Translations under genes and position numbers: made by a program | The notes under the pieces: model-generated | Told to the model about the DNA's origin: nothing | The model's database searches: none | What the model saw: only the letters and a program-made list of their open reading frames with translations | Shown here: in pieces, positions 25,099 to 32,549 of the stretch | Layout: every line of letters begins with the position of its first letter | Position numbering within the stretch: the stretch's first letter is position 1 | Source of the DNA: an uncultured Duncaniella sp. | GTDB taxonomy: Bacteria > Bacteroidota > Bacteroidia > Bacteroidales > Muribaculaceae | Length of the DNA: 64,000 bases | Direction of reading: 5' to 3' | Assembly (NCBI GenBank): GCA_910587165.1 | Contig: CAJUKP010000001.1 | Coordinates: forward strand, 1-64,000

Positions 25099-25650
25099 TC
25101 ACTTTGCGGAGTCTATCACCGCCATCGCCTCGGCGGGGGTGGCCACCACGGTGGCGGGAATCATATCGCCACGCATGAAACCTTCCTGCCTCATGCGTTC
25201 GAGCATGGCGATGAAGGGGTCATAGAATCCATCGGTATTCACTATCACCACCGGACCGGTGAAAAGTCCGAGCTGATGCCAGGTCATGAGTTCACAGAGT
25301 TCGTCAAGTGTGCCGATACCACCGGGGAGAGCCACGACGGCACACGACCGCTCGGCCATGGTCTGCTTGCGGATGTGCATGGTGGGGGTGGCGATCATCT
25401 CGGTCAGACGCGGATGTGCCCACCCGCGCTCTATCATGAATGTCGGGAGCACACCGACGGCACGGCCTCCGGCATCGGCAGCCCCTTCGATGGCGGCGGC
25501 CATGAGACCCATCACGCCACCGCCACACACGAGCTCGTGGCCCGTGACCGCGATGAGGCGACCCATTTCCCGGGCAGCGGAGAGATATTTCTGATCTACG
25601 CGTGATGACGACGCGCAATAGACGGCGATGCCGATCCTTTCAGCAGTCAT
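25099..25650 (-). CDS. LOG-family nucleotide 5'-monophosphate phosphoribohydrolase
   Basis: This 183-residue protein carries both LOG signatures: VCGGGVMGLM (41-50) and PGGIGTLDE (109-117). Members cut the base from nucleoside monophosphates; plant LOG activates cytokinins, and bacterial members clear nucleotides. TIGR00730 length is normal. It lies 37 bases upstream of the DUF4271 gene, so the leftward operon may begin here. A -7 box is at 25673-25680. Confidence 0.92.
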   Translation of the reverse strand: MTAERIGIAVYCASSSRVDQKYLSAAREMGRLIAVTGHELVCGGGVMGLMAAAIEGAADAGGRAVGVLPTFMIERGWAHPRLTEMIATPTMHIRKQTMAERSCAVVALPGGIGTLDELCELMTWHQLGLFTGPVVIVNTDGFYDPFIAMLERMRQEGFMRGDMIPATVVATPAEAMAVIDSAK

Positions 25651-25672
25651 AGTCAGTGGATTTTTGAGGGTG

Positions 25673-25680
25673 CAAAGTTA
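25673..25680 (-). promoter_or_regulatory. -7 box for the LOG gene
   Basis: On the minus strand this reads TAACTTTG, about 22 bases before the LOG start. No good -33 box is visible. Confidence 0.5.
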
Positions 25681-25745
25681 CGAAATTATTTTCTAAACTA
25701 CAGGTATGGGGCGGCGGTTTTTCACCCTCCGCCCCATATCCCGGC

Positions 25746-26234
25746 TCATCTCAGGAACGGACGCGGAGAGGTGGCGAGCGAGCAGAGCAATGTGTCGAGC
25801 GCCGAGGAAGCGAGGGTCGAATAAGCCTCGGCCGCCACATGGTCACCTCCGGCGAGTGCCCACAGCCTCATGGCCTGGAGCACCACTGTCTGCTCGAGCT
25901 GCCTCCTCACGGCGGCGCCGGCATAGTCGCGTCCTCCACAGGGTGGAGGTAGGGTGACACGGAGGATCATGTCGGAAGTGTCGAGCGTATCCTGACTTCC
26001 GGGATCTTCGTCGGCGCTCTCGCCGTCGAGAGTACAGCCTGACACATGGGGGAGCAGCCGGAGCACCGTCTCGGCAAATGCGTTCTTGACCATTATTTTC
26101 AACTGGCCGCGCACCTCGTCCCTCATCAGCGAAGCGAACAGGGGCTTGCGGTCGTCGGGAGCCGACATGATCTGGAAAGCGGCCGTTGACCGTATGATGT
26201 CGATGATGACTGAAGTGGATAATGAATAAGTCAT
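25746..26234 (-). CDS. unknown protein of the portal cassette
   Basis: This 162-residue protein is not one I recognise. It is mostly helical: MTYSLSTSVIIDIIRSTAAF, then RGQLKIMVKNAFAETVLRLL, a polar loop (GESADEDPGSQD), TSDMILRVTLPPP, and a long helical C-terminus from VRRQLEQTVVLQAMRLWALA. Size and gene position would suit a phage neck or head-tail completion protein, but this is inference from the portal-like gene upstream. It ends the leftward cassette. Confidence 0.6.
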   Translation of the reverse strand: MTYSLSTSVIIDIIRSTAAFQIMSAPDDRKPLFASLMRDEVRGQLKIMVKNAFAETVLRLLPHVSGCTLDGESADEDPGSQDTLDTSDMILRVTLPPPCGGRDYAGAAVRRQLEQTVVLQAMRLWALAGGDHVAAEAYSTLASSALDTLLCSLATSPRPFLR

Positions 26235-26270
26235 GGTGATGGATCGGTGTGTGTTTGCGTGAGTTTTGTG

Positions 26271-26657
26271 TCAGGCGCGGGCCCGTAGACGCTGTACGAG
26301 ACGGATGGCTGTGGCAGGGGCTATGAAGAACTGTGAGGCCGAATGGGTGGCCAGCACGTTGGCCAGAGCCTCGGGAAGCTTGCACCGGCGCCGGGCCTCG
26401 ACGATGGCGGTCTTGATGTTGAGCTCCTCCCACAGTTGGCGCCGACGGTCGTTGCGGAGCTCCAGACGCCCGTGGCGGAGCAGACGGATCATGCGCAAGG
26501 CATAAGTAAACGTGCAATAGTAGTGGGGCGCGGGTGATGTGGCCGCCTTCTCGGCCAGGAAGTTCAAATTGATTTCCCGGCCGGGAGGCAGAGTGCGCAT
26601 AAGCTCGCGGCAGGCTTCGAGAAAGTGGCGGTTGCGGGTTTCGATAAGAGAAAGCAT
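26271..26657 (-). CDS. unknown small basic protein of the portal cassette
   Basis: This 128-residue protein is rich in Arg and predicted helices. The middle contains FLAEKAATSPAPHYYCTFTY followed by ALRMIRLLRHGRLELR. I do not recognise the family; a small DNA-binding or terminase-small-subunit-like role is possible but unproven. It has its own -7 box (26706-26713) with an inverted repeat upstream (26731-26751), and it lies 36 bases before the next cassette gene. Confidence 0.6.
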   Translation of the reverse strand: MLSLIETRNRHFLEACRELMRTLPPGREINLNFLAEKAATSPAPHYYCTFTYALRMIRLLRHGRLELRNDRRRQLWEELNIKTAIVEARRRCKLPEALANVLATHSASQFFIAPATAIRLVQRLRARA

Positions 26658-26705
26658 GGATTGTTCGTTGTTGGTTTTGTTGTTAATAAATCAAGTATGT
26701 GTTGG

Positions 26706-26751
26706 CAAATTTACAATTCGACGCGGGCGATAACAGTGTACATCATTGTTA
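26706..26751 (-). promoter_or_regulatory. -7 box and operator-like inverted repeat inside the portal cassette
   Basis: On the minus strand 26713-26706 reads TAAATTTG. Upstream of it lies TAACAGTG-TACAT-CATTGTTA (26731-26751), an 8-5-8 inverted repeat with one mismatch. It overlaps the place where a -33 box would be, so it could bind a regulator. The last two cassette genes therefore appear to have their own control. Confidence 0.45.
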
Positions 26752-26758
26752 ATATTAG

Positions 26759-28057
26759 TTAATCAGAATTCCGTGTGCATCCGAGGGCCTTGGCATCGCG
26801 GGCGGAGCGGAATGAATTGAAGGTGGAGTAGATATCCATCATGGCCACAACCGCATTGTTGGTCTGGCTCTCATAGAGCGAGGCCGACACATTGCCTGCC
26901 GGGGTCTGTCCCTGAAGAGCACCCGACACCCCCGAGATCTGCTGGAACAGCTGGAACTCTATGTCGAGAAGAGCCGACGCCCCCTCGCTGCGCCCTGACG
27001 TGGTGATCTCCTTCGGCATAGACCTGGCCTTGGGATTGACGGGAATCACAGCCGCGGGACGGTTCCAAAGCCTGGTGGCCTCGCTGATGGAGACTCCGGC
27101 AGGAAGGGCGTCGGTGGGAAACAGGAGCACACCCTTCGCACTGTTGCTGAGAATGTGGTCGATGGTGGTGATGAGACGGTTGATGTGCATCTGCTGGTCT
27201 ATCACATCCTCTATGAAGGGATGGACCTCGCCATCGGTGAGTGGATAGAATTTCACCACGAACGGATGGGAGCGATGGGCCCACGGGGAGCGGGTCTCGT
27301 CGATCACCGTCCCGTCCGGGGCATAGAAACGGCTGTACCAGCACGGTCCATGATGCCGCACGTGCTCGAAGGTCCACACCTCCACCACCCGGAAGAGCGA
27401 AGGGTCTGATGGCCGGCCCCATGCCACCGCATCGGGGTCAGGATTGACCGATGCGATCGAACACTCGGGTCTGAGCCCGGACGCCCCGGCAAACATCCTG
27501 TCCAGCTCGAGGGCACGGCGGTGGGAGCCGTGGGAGAAGCGCATCCTCAGTTCCTGGGCCGACATATCGTGGAGCATACCGACGAGACGTATGTCGGACC
27601 CTCTCGGATCGAGAAAACGGTTGCAGAAAAAGCGCGTGGGAGCCACATTATCCACCCACAGGTGATGGCCGTCCGGGCGGTTCTCGACAGCCACTCGCTG
27701 GATGGCACAGCCGGAGATGAGGAACTCCTCGAGCAGACGGGCGTCGAGCTCAGACAGCGAATTGAGCGAGTGGATCTCCGCAAGCTCCGCGGAAAGCGTC
27801 TCTGACTGCACATTGTGGCGGAAACGTCCCACCACACTCTTCACCAGCGAACGGAGCAGATTGTTGGTGAGGGGCCGTCGCCCTGCACGGCGCGCGAGCT
27901 CGGCCTCGGTGAATATGTTGCCGTCGGGGTCGATCACAGTATCGTCCCACTGCCGGCCGTATGTGAAACGCTTCAGCCGCTCGCGGCATGAGCGGAGCTG
28001 CTCCATCCGGAGCCATGTGTTGCGGGCGAAATCATAAGGGGTCATGGTGTGTTTCAT
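26759..28057 (-). CDS. phage portal-like protein, orphan
   Basis: The protein has 432 residues from the ATG at 28057, 7 bases after the stop of the upstream gene; a longer start overlapping that gene is less likely. The sequence follows portal proteins of Bacteroidetes-type and P22-like tailed phages: a basic helical start (MEQLRSCRERLKRFTYGRQW), LTNNLLRSLVKSVVGRFR, a wing-like central part (VVEVWTFEHVRHHGPCWYSR), then PFIEDVIDQQMHINRLITTI with DHILSNSAKG (the stem region), and ISGVSGALQGQTPAGNVSAS followed by LYESQTNNAVVAMMDIYSTF. Portals form the DNA gate of a capsid. No terminase, capsid, protease, tail, lysis or integrase gene is beside it, so it is either a domesticated or decayed phage gene. 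It is shorter than P22 portal. Confidence 0.7.
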   Translation of the reverse strand: MKHTMTPYDFARNTWLRMEQLRSCRERLKRFTYGRQWDDTVIDPDGNIFTEAELARRAGRRPLTNNLLRSLVKSVVGRFRHNVQSETLSAELAEIHSLNSLSELDARLLEEFLISGCAIQRVAVENRPDGHHLWVDNVAPTRFFCNRFLDPRGSDIRLVGMLHDMSAQELRMRFSHGSHRRALELDRMFAGASGLRPECSIASVNPDPDAVAWGRPSDPSLFRVVEVWTFEHVRHHGPCWYSRFYAPDGTVIDETRSPWAHRSHPFVVKFYPLTDGEVHPFIEDVIDQQMHINRLITTIDHILSNSAKGVLLFPTDALPAGVSISEATRLWNRPAAVIPVNPKARSMPKEITTSGRSEGASALLDIEFQLFQQISGVSGALQGQTPAGNVSASLYESQTNNAVVAMMDIYSTFNSFRSARDAKALGCTRNSD

Positions 28058-28064
28058 AGTTTTT

Positions 28065-28592
28065 TCAGATGAGTGACAGTGCGGAGGAATCAAAAGAGAA
28101 TTCATCGGGGTGGAACTCCACCACCGAGAGGGTCACGATACGGTCGGAACGGGAATGACACGGATAGAGGTCGAGAGTCTTCCCCACAGGATCGAACACA
28201 GCCACCGGATCATGGGCCGAAGCCCGGGTGAACGGATGGAACTGGTTCTGGGCAACGCGGCATGACGGATCTGTGACCACAGTGGCCGCGCGCCGCCACG
28301 ACGACAGGCGCACAGCGGCGACCCTGACCGTGGAAAGACTGAGATTGAGACGCATCACTCCGCCCTCCCCGGCAGCAGAGGCCATGGAAGACGCAATATC
28401 TACCGGTGCGAGATGGCGCACGGGAGCCGTGTGAAGCAGATTGGCATACCACTCGTCCATCTCGGCGGCGAGGATTGAATCAAGGTCGATGCCGTCGGTG
28501 CGCGATGCACCGGCATTGAAATGAGGGATGTCGAAGCCACGGTGGAGCCGCCAGCGGTCAAGCATCTCCGTGCGGGTGAGGGTAGTTTTCAT
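28065..28592 (-). CDS. unknown protein upstream of the portal-like gene
   Basis: This 175-residue protein is not one I recognise. The N-terminal part is polar and helical (RTEMLDRWRLHRGFDIP, DLDSILAAEMDEWYANLL); the rest is beta-rich (VMRLNLSLSTVRVAAVRLSS, FDPVGKTLDLYPC, RIVTLSVVEFHPDEFSFD). It ends 7 bases before the portal-like start, so the two are one transcript. The mix of a helical start and beta-rich body would suit a head-tail connector, but that is only inference. Confidence 0.6.
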   Translation of the reverse strand: MKTTLTRTEMLDRWRLHRGFDIPHFNAGASRTDGIDLDSILAAEMDEWYANLLHTAPVRHLAPVDIASSMASAAGEGGVMRLNLSLSTVRVAAVRLSSWRRAATVVTDPSCRVAQNQFHPFTRASAHDPVAVFDPVGKTLDLYPCHSRSDRIVTLSVVEFHPDEFSFDSSALSLI

Positions 28593-28620
28593 TGTATAGT
28601 CTGTTTTTGTGATTATACCG

Positions 28621-28628
28621 CAAAGTTA
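28621..28628 (-). promoter_or_regulatory. -7 box for the portal cassette
   Basis: On the minus strand this reads TAACTTTG, about 28 bases before the first cassette gene. A TTTG lies 16 bases further upstream (28645-28648), a short spacing. It is divergent from the bioB promoter. Confidence 0.5.
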
Positions 28629-28674
28629 CACCCGCCGCAGGGGGCAAAAGGTGCGGTAACGCCGCTTTGTCACA

Positions 28675-28704
28675 TTGGCATGAAGTAAAAAATGTGTAAT
28701 TTTG
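28675..28704 (+). promoter_or_regulatory. bioB promoter with almost no leader
   Basis: TTG at 28675-28677 and -7 TAATTTTG at 28697-28704 are 19 bases apart. The bioB ATG starts at 28712, only 7 bases after the box, so the mRNA would have almost no 5' leader. Confidence 0.55.
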
Positions 28705-28711
28705 CAGCGTC

Positions 28712-29677
28712 ATGAACATTTCAGATATAAAGGAAAAGGTGCTTTCCGGAAGTGAGATCACTCCGGAGGAGGCACTGTGGCTGGCCGACAGCGAAGCCTG
28801 CCCGCTCGAACCTCTGCTTGAGGCCGCGGCCGAGGTGACGGCCCGCTTCGGTAGCCGTAAATTCGACTCATGCTCCATCATCAACGCCCGTTCGGGCCTC
28901 TGCCCGGAGGACTGCAAATGGTGCGCGCAGTCGGTCCGCTATGCCACCGGGGCCGAGACATATCCGCTTGTCGACCGGGAGCTATGCATGAAAATGGGGG
29001 AGATGAACCGCGAGGCCGGAATCGGACGCTTCTCACTGGTCACGAGCGGACGCTCCCTGACCGGAAAGGCTCTCGACAAAGTGTGTGAATACATTGCCGA
29101 ACTGCACTCGCGCGGCGGCATGGGACTGTGTGCGTCGCTCGGGCTTCTCACTTCCGAGGCTCTTGTCAGACTTCGCGAGGCGGGAGTGGAACGCTACCAC
29201 TGCAATCTCGAGACTGCCCCGTCTCACTTCCCCACCCTATGCTCCACCCACACCCTCGCCGACAAGAAGGCCACCATCAGGGCCGCCCGCGAGGCCGGAC
29301 TGGAAATATGTTCGGGAGGAATAATAGGTATGGGCGAGACCATGGAGCAGCGTGTGGAGTTCGCCCTCTCTCTCAGGGAGATCTCCCCGGTGAGTATCCC
29401 CATCAACATACTCCACCCCATTCCCGGCACACCTCTCGGCAATCAGCCGCCGCTATCGGGCGACGAGATACTCCGCACGGTGGCCATATTCCGCATGGTC
29501 CATCCCCGCGCGGTGCTGAGATTTGCCGGAGGAAGAGACCGCATACCGCACGACGCACAGCTCACAGCGCTCCGGACAGCGGTGAACGGCGCGATAATGG
29601 GCGATCTGCTCACCACTATCGGAGCCAAGATCGAGGAGGACAAACAAATGATCAAGGAGGCCGGATATGAATTCTGA
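28712..29677 (+). CDS. bioB: biotin synthase
   Basis: This 321-residue radical-SAM enzyme inserts sulfur into dethiobiotin. The SAM-cluster motif CPEDCKWC (Cys64, 68, 71) is present, as are the conserved YHCNLET, GGIIGMGET and the NILHPIPGTPL stretch, and FAGGRD near the C-terminus (Arg ligand region of the second cluster). No other bio genes are in the window. It overlaps the ThiF-like gene by 11 bases. Confidence 0.94.
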   Translation: MNISDIKEKVLSGSEITPEEALWLADSEACPLEPLLEAAAEVTARFGSRKFDSCSIINARSGLCPEDCKWCAQSVRYATGAETYPLVDRELCMKMGEMNREAGIGRFSLVTSGRSLTGKALDKVCEYIAELHSRGGMGLCASLGLLTSEALVRLREAGVERYHCNLETAPSHFPTLCSTHTLADKKATIRAAREAGLEICSGGIIGMGETMEQRVEFALSLREISPVSIPINILHPIPGTPLGNQPPLSGDEILRTVAIFRMVHPRAVLRFAGGRDRIPHDAQLTALRTAVNGAIMGDLLTTIGAKIEEDKQMIKEAGYEF

Positions 29678-30374
29678 CAACAACGATGTCCGCTACCGCG
29701 GACACATCAATCTCTGCGAGATCGACCTGTCCGGACAGAAAAGGCTCTCCGAGGCTAAAGTGCTGATAGTCGGGGCCGGCGGACTGGGTTCACCCGTAGC
29801 CCTCTATCTGGCCGCGGCCGGTGTGGGACGCATAACCATAGTCGACCCCGACACCGTGAGCCTGAGCAATCTGCAGCGCCAGATCATCCACACCACAGCC
29901 GACCTCGGACGCCCCAAAGCGGTCTCGGCACGGGAGAAAATGCTCGCCATCAACCCCGGAATCACCGTGGTACCACTCGAGATGCCGCTCACTCCGGCCA
30001 ATGCCGGCGAATTGATAGGCGAGCATGATCTGACCATGGACTGCACTGACAATCTCACCACCCGTCTTCTCATAGCCGACACCTGCCGCGACGAGGCCAA
30101 GCCCTACGTGTTCGGTGCTGTCAGGCGGTTCGGCGGACAGGTATTCACCCACAAACCCGGCACAGCCGCCTACCGCGACATATTCGACGACTCCGAAGCG
30201 GAGGCCGATGAGCCTTGCTCGGTGGCCGGAGTGCTCAACACCGTGGTAGGTGTGATAGGTTCCCTTCAGGCCACAGAGGCTGTGAAACTCATCACCGGCG
30301 CCGGCGATCCGCTCACCGACAGGCTGCTCACGTTCGATGCCATCACAATGAAGTTCAACGAGTTCAATGTGTAA
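29667..30374 (+). CDS. ThiF/MoeB-family adenylyltransferase
   Basis: This 235-residue E1-like protein activates the C-terminus of a small sulfur-carrier protein with ATP. The nucleotide loop VGAGGLGSPVALYLAAAGVG, the acidic DPDTVSLSNLQRQ and MDCTDN are visible. The paired CxxC zinc motifs of classic ThiF and MoeB are absent; only DEPCSVAG keeps a cysteine in the usual loop. The carrier partner (ThiS/MoaD) is not nearby. Its tight overlap with bioB suggests co-translation, with a possible link to sulfur supply. Confidence 0.8.
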   Translation: MNSDNNDVRYRGHINLCEIDLSGQKRLSEAKVLIVGAGGLGSPVALYLAAAGVGRITIVDPDTVSLSNLQRQIIHTTADLGRPKAVSAREKMLAINPGITVVPLEMPLTPANAGELIGEHDLTMDCTDNLTTRLLIADTCRDEAKPYVFGAVRRFGGQVFTHKPGTAAYRDIFDDSEAEADEPCSVAGVLNTVVGVIGSLQATEAVKLITGAGDPLTDRLLTFDAITMKFNEFNV

Positions 30375-30447
30375 GACGATGGTGGCCGGCACACCCCGGT
30401 TAAGGAATTTTAACAACACATCCATCCTCCACCCCGTTGAATTTAAG

Positions 30448-30455
30448 TAATTTTG
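30448..30455 (+). promoter_or_regulatory. -7 box for the MetE-like gene
   Basis: TAATTTTG matches TAnnTTTG 42 bases before the start codon; no clear -33 box. This separates the MetE-like gene from the bioB pair. Confidence 0.45.
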
Positions 30456-30497
30456 CAGCGCAGAAGTGAGAAGTTAACAAAACCAACCACTTAATCA

Positions 30498-31625
30498 ATG
30501 AATTCAAGTAATCCACAGTCACCCCGCGTAGGTATCGTGGGCAGTTTCCTCCCTCCCGAAGAACTTGAACACGCCATCGAGCAGAAAAAACGTGGCGAGA
30601 TCTCACCCGAAGAGTTCGCCCGTATAGAGGATGAGGTGATCGACCGCCTTATCGACCGCGAGATAGCCGAAGGCCTCACCATCGTGACCGACGGCGAGAT
30701 GCGCCGCAAGTCATGGGACCGCGATTTCTGGGAAGGTCTCGACGGAATCGAACGCAACCGCATCGACACAGGCCATATCTATCAGGACGAACCTACCCGC
30801 CGCGATCTGCTGCATTTCACAGGCAGAGTGGCCTACAATCCCGAACATCCGTTTTTCGATAAATTCAGCCATCTGCTCGAGATAGCCAAGGGACGCGCCG
30901 AAGTGAGGCAGACCATGCCCTCGCCGGGAGAGCTTTATGTGCGTCTGCTCCTCCTCTCAAACGGCGACCTCTCTAAAGTCTATCCCTCTCCGGAGACCAT
31001 ATTCGACGACATAGCCGAGGCCTATCGTGGCACCCTCGACGAACTGTACCGCCGCGGTTGCCGCCATGTGCAGTTCGACAGCTCGATGTGGGGACGTCTG
31101 AGCGACCCTTACGTGGAGCGCACACTGCTGCTCGGAGGTCTCGACCCCGACCAGATCACCAGCGACCTCATCAAGGTGCTCAACCTCACCCTCAATGGCC
31201 GTCCCTCCGATCTGGAAGTCACTCTCAGCATCGCCGCCGACGAGACAAAAATACCCCGCTGGAATGATGAAAGGGAACAGACACGTCTCAAGGAAATGCT
31301 CACTGAGGTCGACGCCAACTCGTTCCTCCTTCCGTTTGACATCAACAGTCCCGCCCAACTTGACATCCTCAGCCTGCTCCCCGAAGGGAAGCGCGCCATA
31401 CTCGGTCTGGTCGACGGATCTGTGCCCGGTCTCGAGAACGTGGACGACATAGTCGACTGTGTACGCGTCGCCATGCGCCACGTTCCTCTCAGCCTCATCT
31501 CGCTCAGCCCCACCTGCGGCTTCAAGGTACGCGACCGCGAGCGTCAGGGGCTCAACTACGAGTCACAATGGTCGAAAATCAACCTGCTCAAACAGGCGGC
31601 TCTCATCCTCAACGGTGAAGCATAA
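30498..31625 (+). CDS. MetE C-terminal-like protein, zinc ligands apparently lost
   Basis: This 375-residue protein has the TIM-barrel plan of cobalamin-independent methionine synthase (YxjG-like stand-alone form): VGSFLPP, TDGEMRRKSW, QTMPSPGELY, HVQFDSSMWGRL and a C-terminal SLSPTCGFK. In active members the zinc is held by HxC (VTLHICRGN), Glu (YFxLEYD) and the Cys of SPxCGF. Here the matching places read VTLSIAAD (243-248) and LLPFD (277-281), so only Cys340 remains. It may not be a methyltransferase at all. This is by eye alignment; the family call is firm, the missing ligands likely. Confidence 0.7.
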   Translation: MNSSNPQSPRVGIVGSFLPPEELEHAIEQKKRGEISPEEFARIEDEVIDRLIDREIAEGLTIVTDGEMRRKSWDRDFWEGLDGIERNRIDTGHIYQDEPTRRDLLHFTGRVAYNPEHPFFDKFSHLLEIAKGRAEVRQTMPSPGELYVRLLLLSNGDLSKVYPSPETIFDDIAEAYRGTLDELYRRGCRHVQFDSSMWGRLSDPYVERTLLLGGLDPDQITSDLIKVLNLTLNGRPSDLEVTLSIAADETKIPRWNDEREQTRLKEMLTEVDANSFLLPFDINSPAQLDILSLLPEGKRAILGLVDGSVPGLENVDDIVDCVRVAMRHVPLSLISLSPTCGFKVRDRERQGLNYESQWSKINLLKQAALILNGEA

Positions 31626-31672
31626 GATTTTTTCACCAAAAACAGCTGAAAGCGTCTTTATAATCTAAAATT

Positions 31673-31708
31673 AGCCCCGTAAAAAGCTCCTTTTATGGGG
31701 CTTTTTTT
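31673..31708 (+). terminator. terminator before the polysaccharide locus
   Basis: A 12-base-pair stem with one G-U pair (31673-31684 with 31691-31702), loop AGCTCC, then seven T. It ends the MetE-like transcript. Confidence 0.85.
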
Positions 31709-31709
31709 G

Positions 31710-31977
31710 TAACTTTGCATCTACGAAACCTAAAGCGTAATGACACGTGCCGAGATTTCGAGGTCACTGCAACCGCTGTCCGCCGGATCCGGGGACGGCG
31801 CAGCGATCCGAAGTTTCAAAAAATTACAGAGCTGACAAACAACCTCCTTTTTTGGAATAGACGGACTGGCCTCAAGCGCCTTCACCACCGCCTGAACGCG
31901 CGGGTGAGGGGAATGGAAGGTATGCCCTGACGCGACGCTAACCACTGACTATAATCATCTGCCGAGACCTACAGACC
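31710..31977 (+). promoter_or_regulatory. -7 box and long leader of the polysaccharide operon
   Basis: A -7 box TAACTTTG (31710-31717) directly follows the terminator T run; the -33 position is weak. The UpxY-like start is 260 bases downstream. The leader holds a stem-loop (31774-31781 pairing with 31793-31800, one G-U, with CCGGATCCGG inside the loop). No convincing gene is visible in it. In Bacteroides the UpxY proteins prevent early termination in such leaders, so this is the likely target. I saw no inverted-repeat pair that would make the promoter invertible. Confidence 0.5.
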
Positions 31978-32517
31978 ATGACCGACACAGCCGACACCCG
32001 GTGCTGGTATGCCATGAAGGTGTTCTACAACAAAGTGTTCCCGCTCCGCGATCTGCTGACAGACCACGGGCTGACCACCTATATCCCCATGACAGAACGG
32101 ACAGAGACCCGTGACGGAGTGACCCGCCGCGTGGAGCGCCAGCTCATAGGATCGCTGCTCTTTTTCCGCGCCACCGCCGACGAACTCCGCAGGCTGCTCC
32201 CTCTCACCGAAGGACGCGCGATGGTCTACAGCCGGCGCGAGGAACGGAGGCAGATTCCCGTGGCTATCCCTGACAGGGAGATGGATATCTTCATGCTGGT
32301 CACATCGGGCGGAAAACTCGGCGTGGAATATCTCGGCGACGATTCACCGGGATATCATCTCGGCGACAGGGTGAGAGTGACCGACGGACCATTCACCGGT
32401 TCCGAAGGCCACATAGCCCGTATCAGGGGCAACCACCGCCTTGTGGTGTCCATCAAGGGGCTCTGTGCTGTGGCCACAAGCTACATCCCCATGGCTTTTC
32501 TCAAGAAACTCACATGA
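31978..32517 (+). CDS. NusG-like transcription antiterminator of the UpxY type
   Basis: This 179-residue protein has a NusG N-terminal domain (CWYAMKVFYNKVFPLRDLL, YIPM, LIGSLLFFRA) and a KOW domain (GDRVRVTDGPFTGSEGHIAR). Such proteins stand first in Bacteroides capsule operons and let RNA polymerase read through the leader of their own operon. No UpxZ-type inhibitor gene follows, unlike the B. fragilis capsule loci. It overlaps the Wza-like frame by ATGA if that gene starts at 32514. Confidence 0.88.
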   Translation: MTDTADTRCWYAMKVFYNKVFPLRDLLTDHGLTTYIPMTERTETRDGVTRRVERQLIGSLLFFRATADELRRLLPLTEGRAMVYSRREERRQIPVAIPDREMDIFMLVTSGGKLGVEYLGDDSPGYHLGDRVRVTDGPFTGSEGHIARIRGNHRLVVSIKGLCAVATSYIPMAFLKKLT

Positions 32518-32549
32518 CAAACCTCAATAAACACAATTTCCCTTCATAC

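Noticed and set aside
31715..31945. Small genes in the capsule leader (71-residue frames on both strands)
   Set aside because: Neither has a recognisable motif or a conserved-looking composition, and the region is better explained as an untranslated leader.
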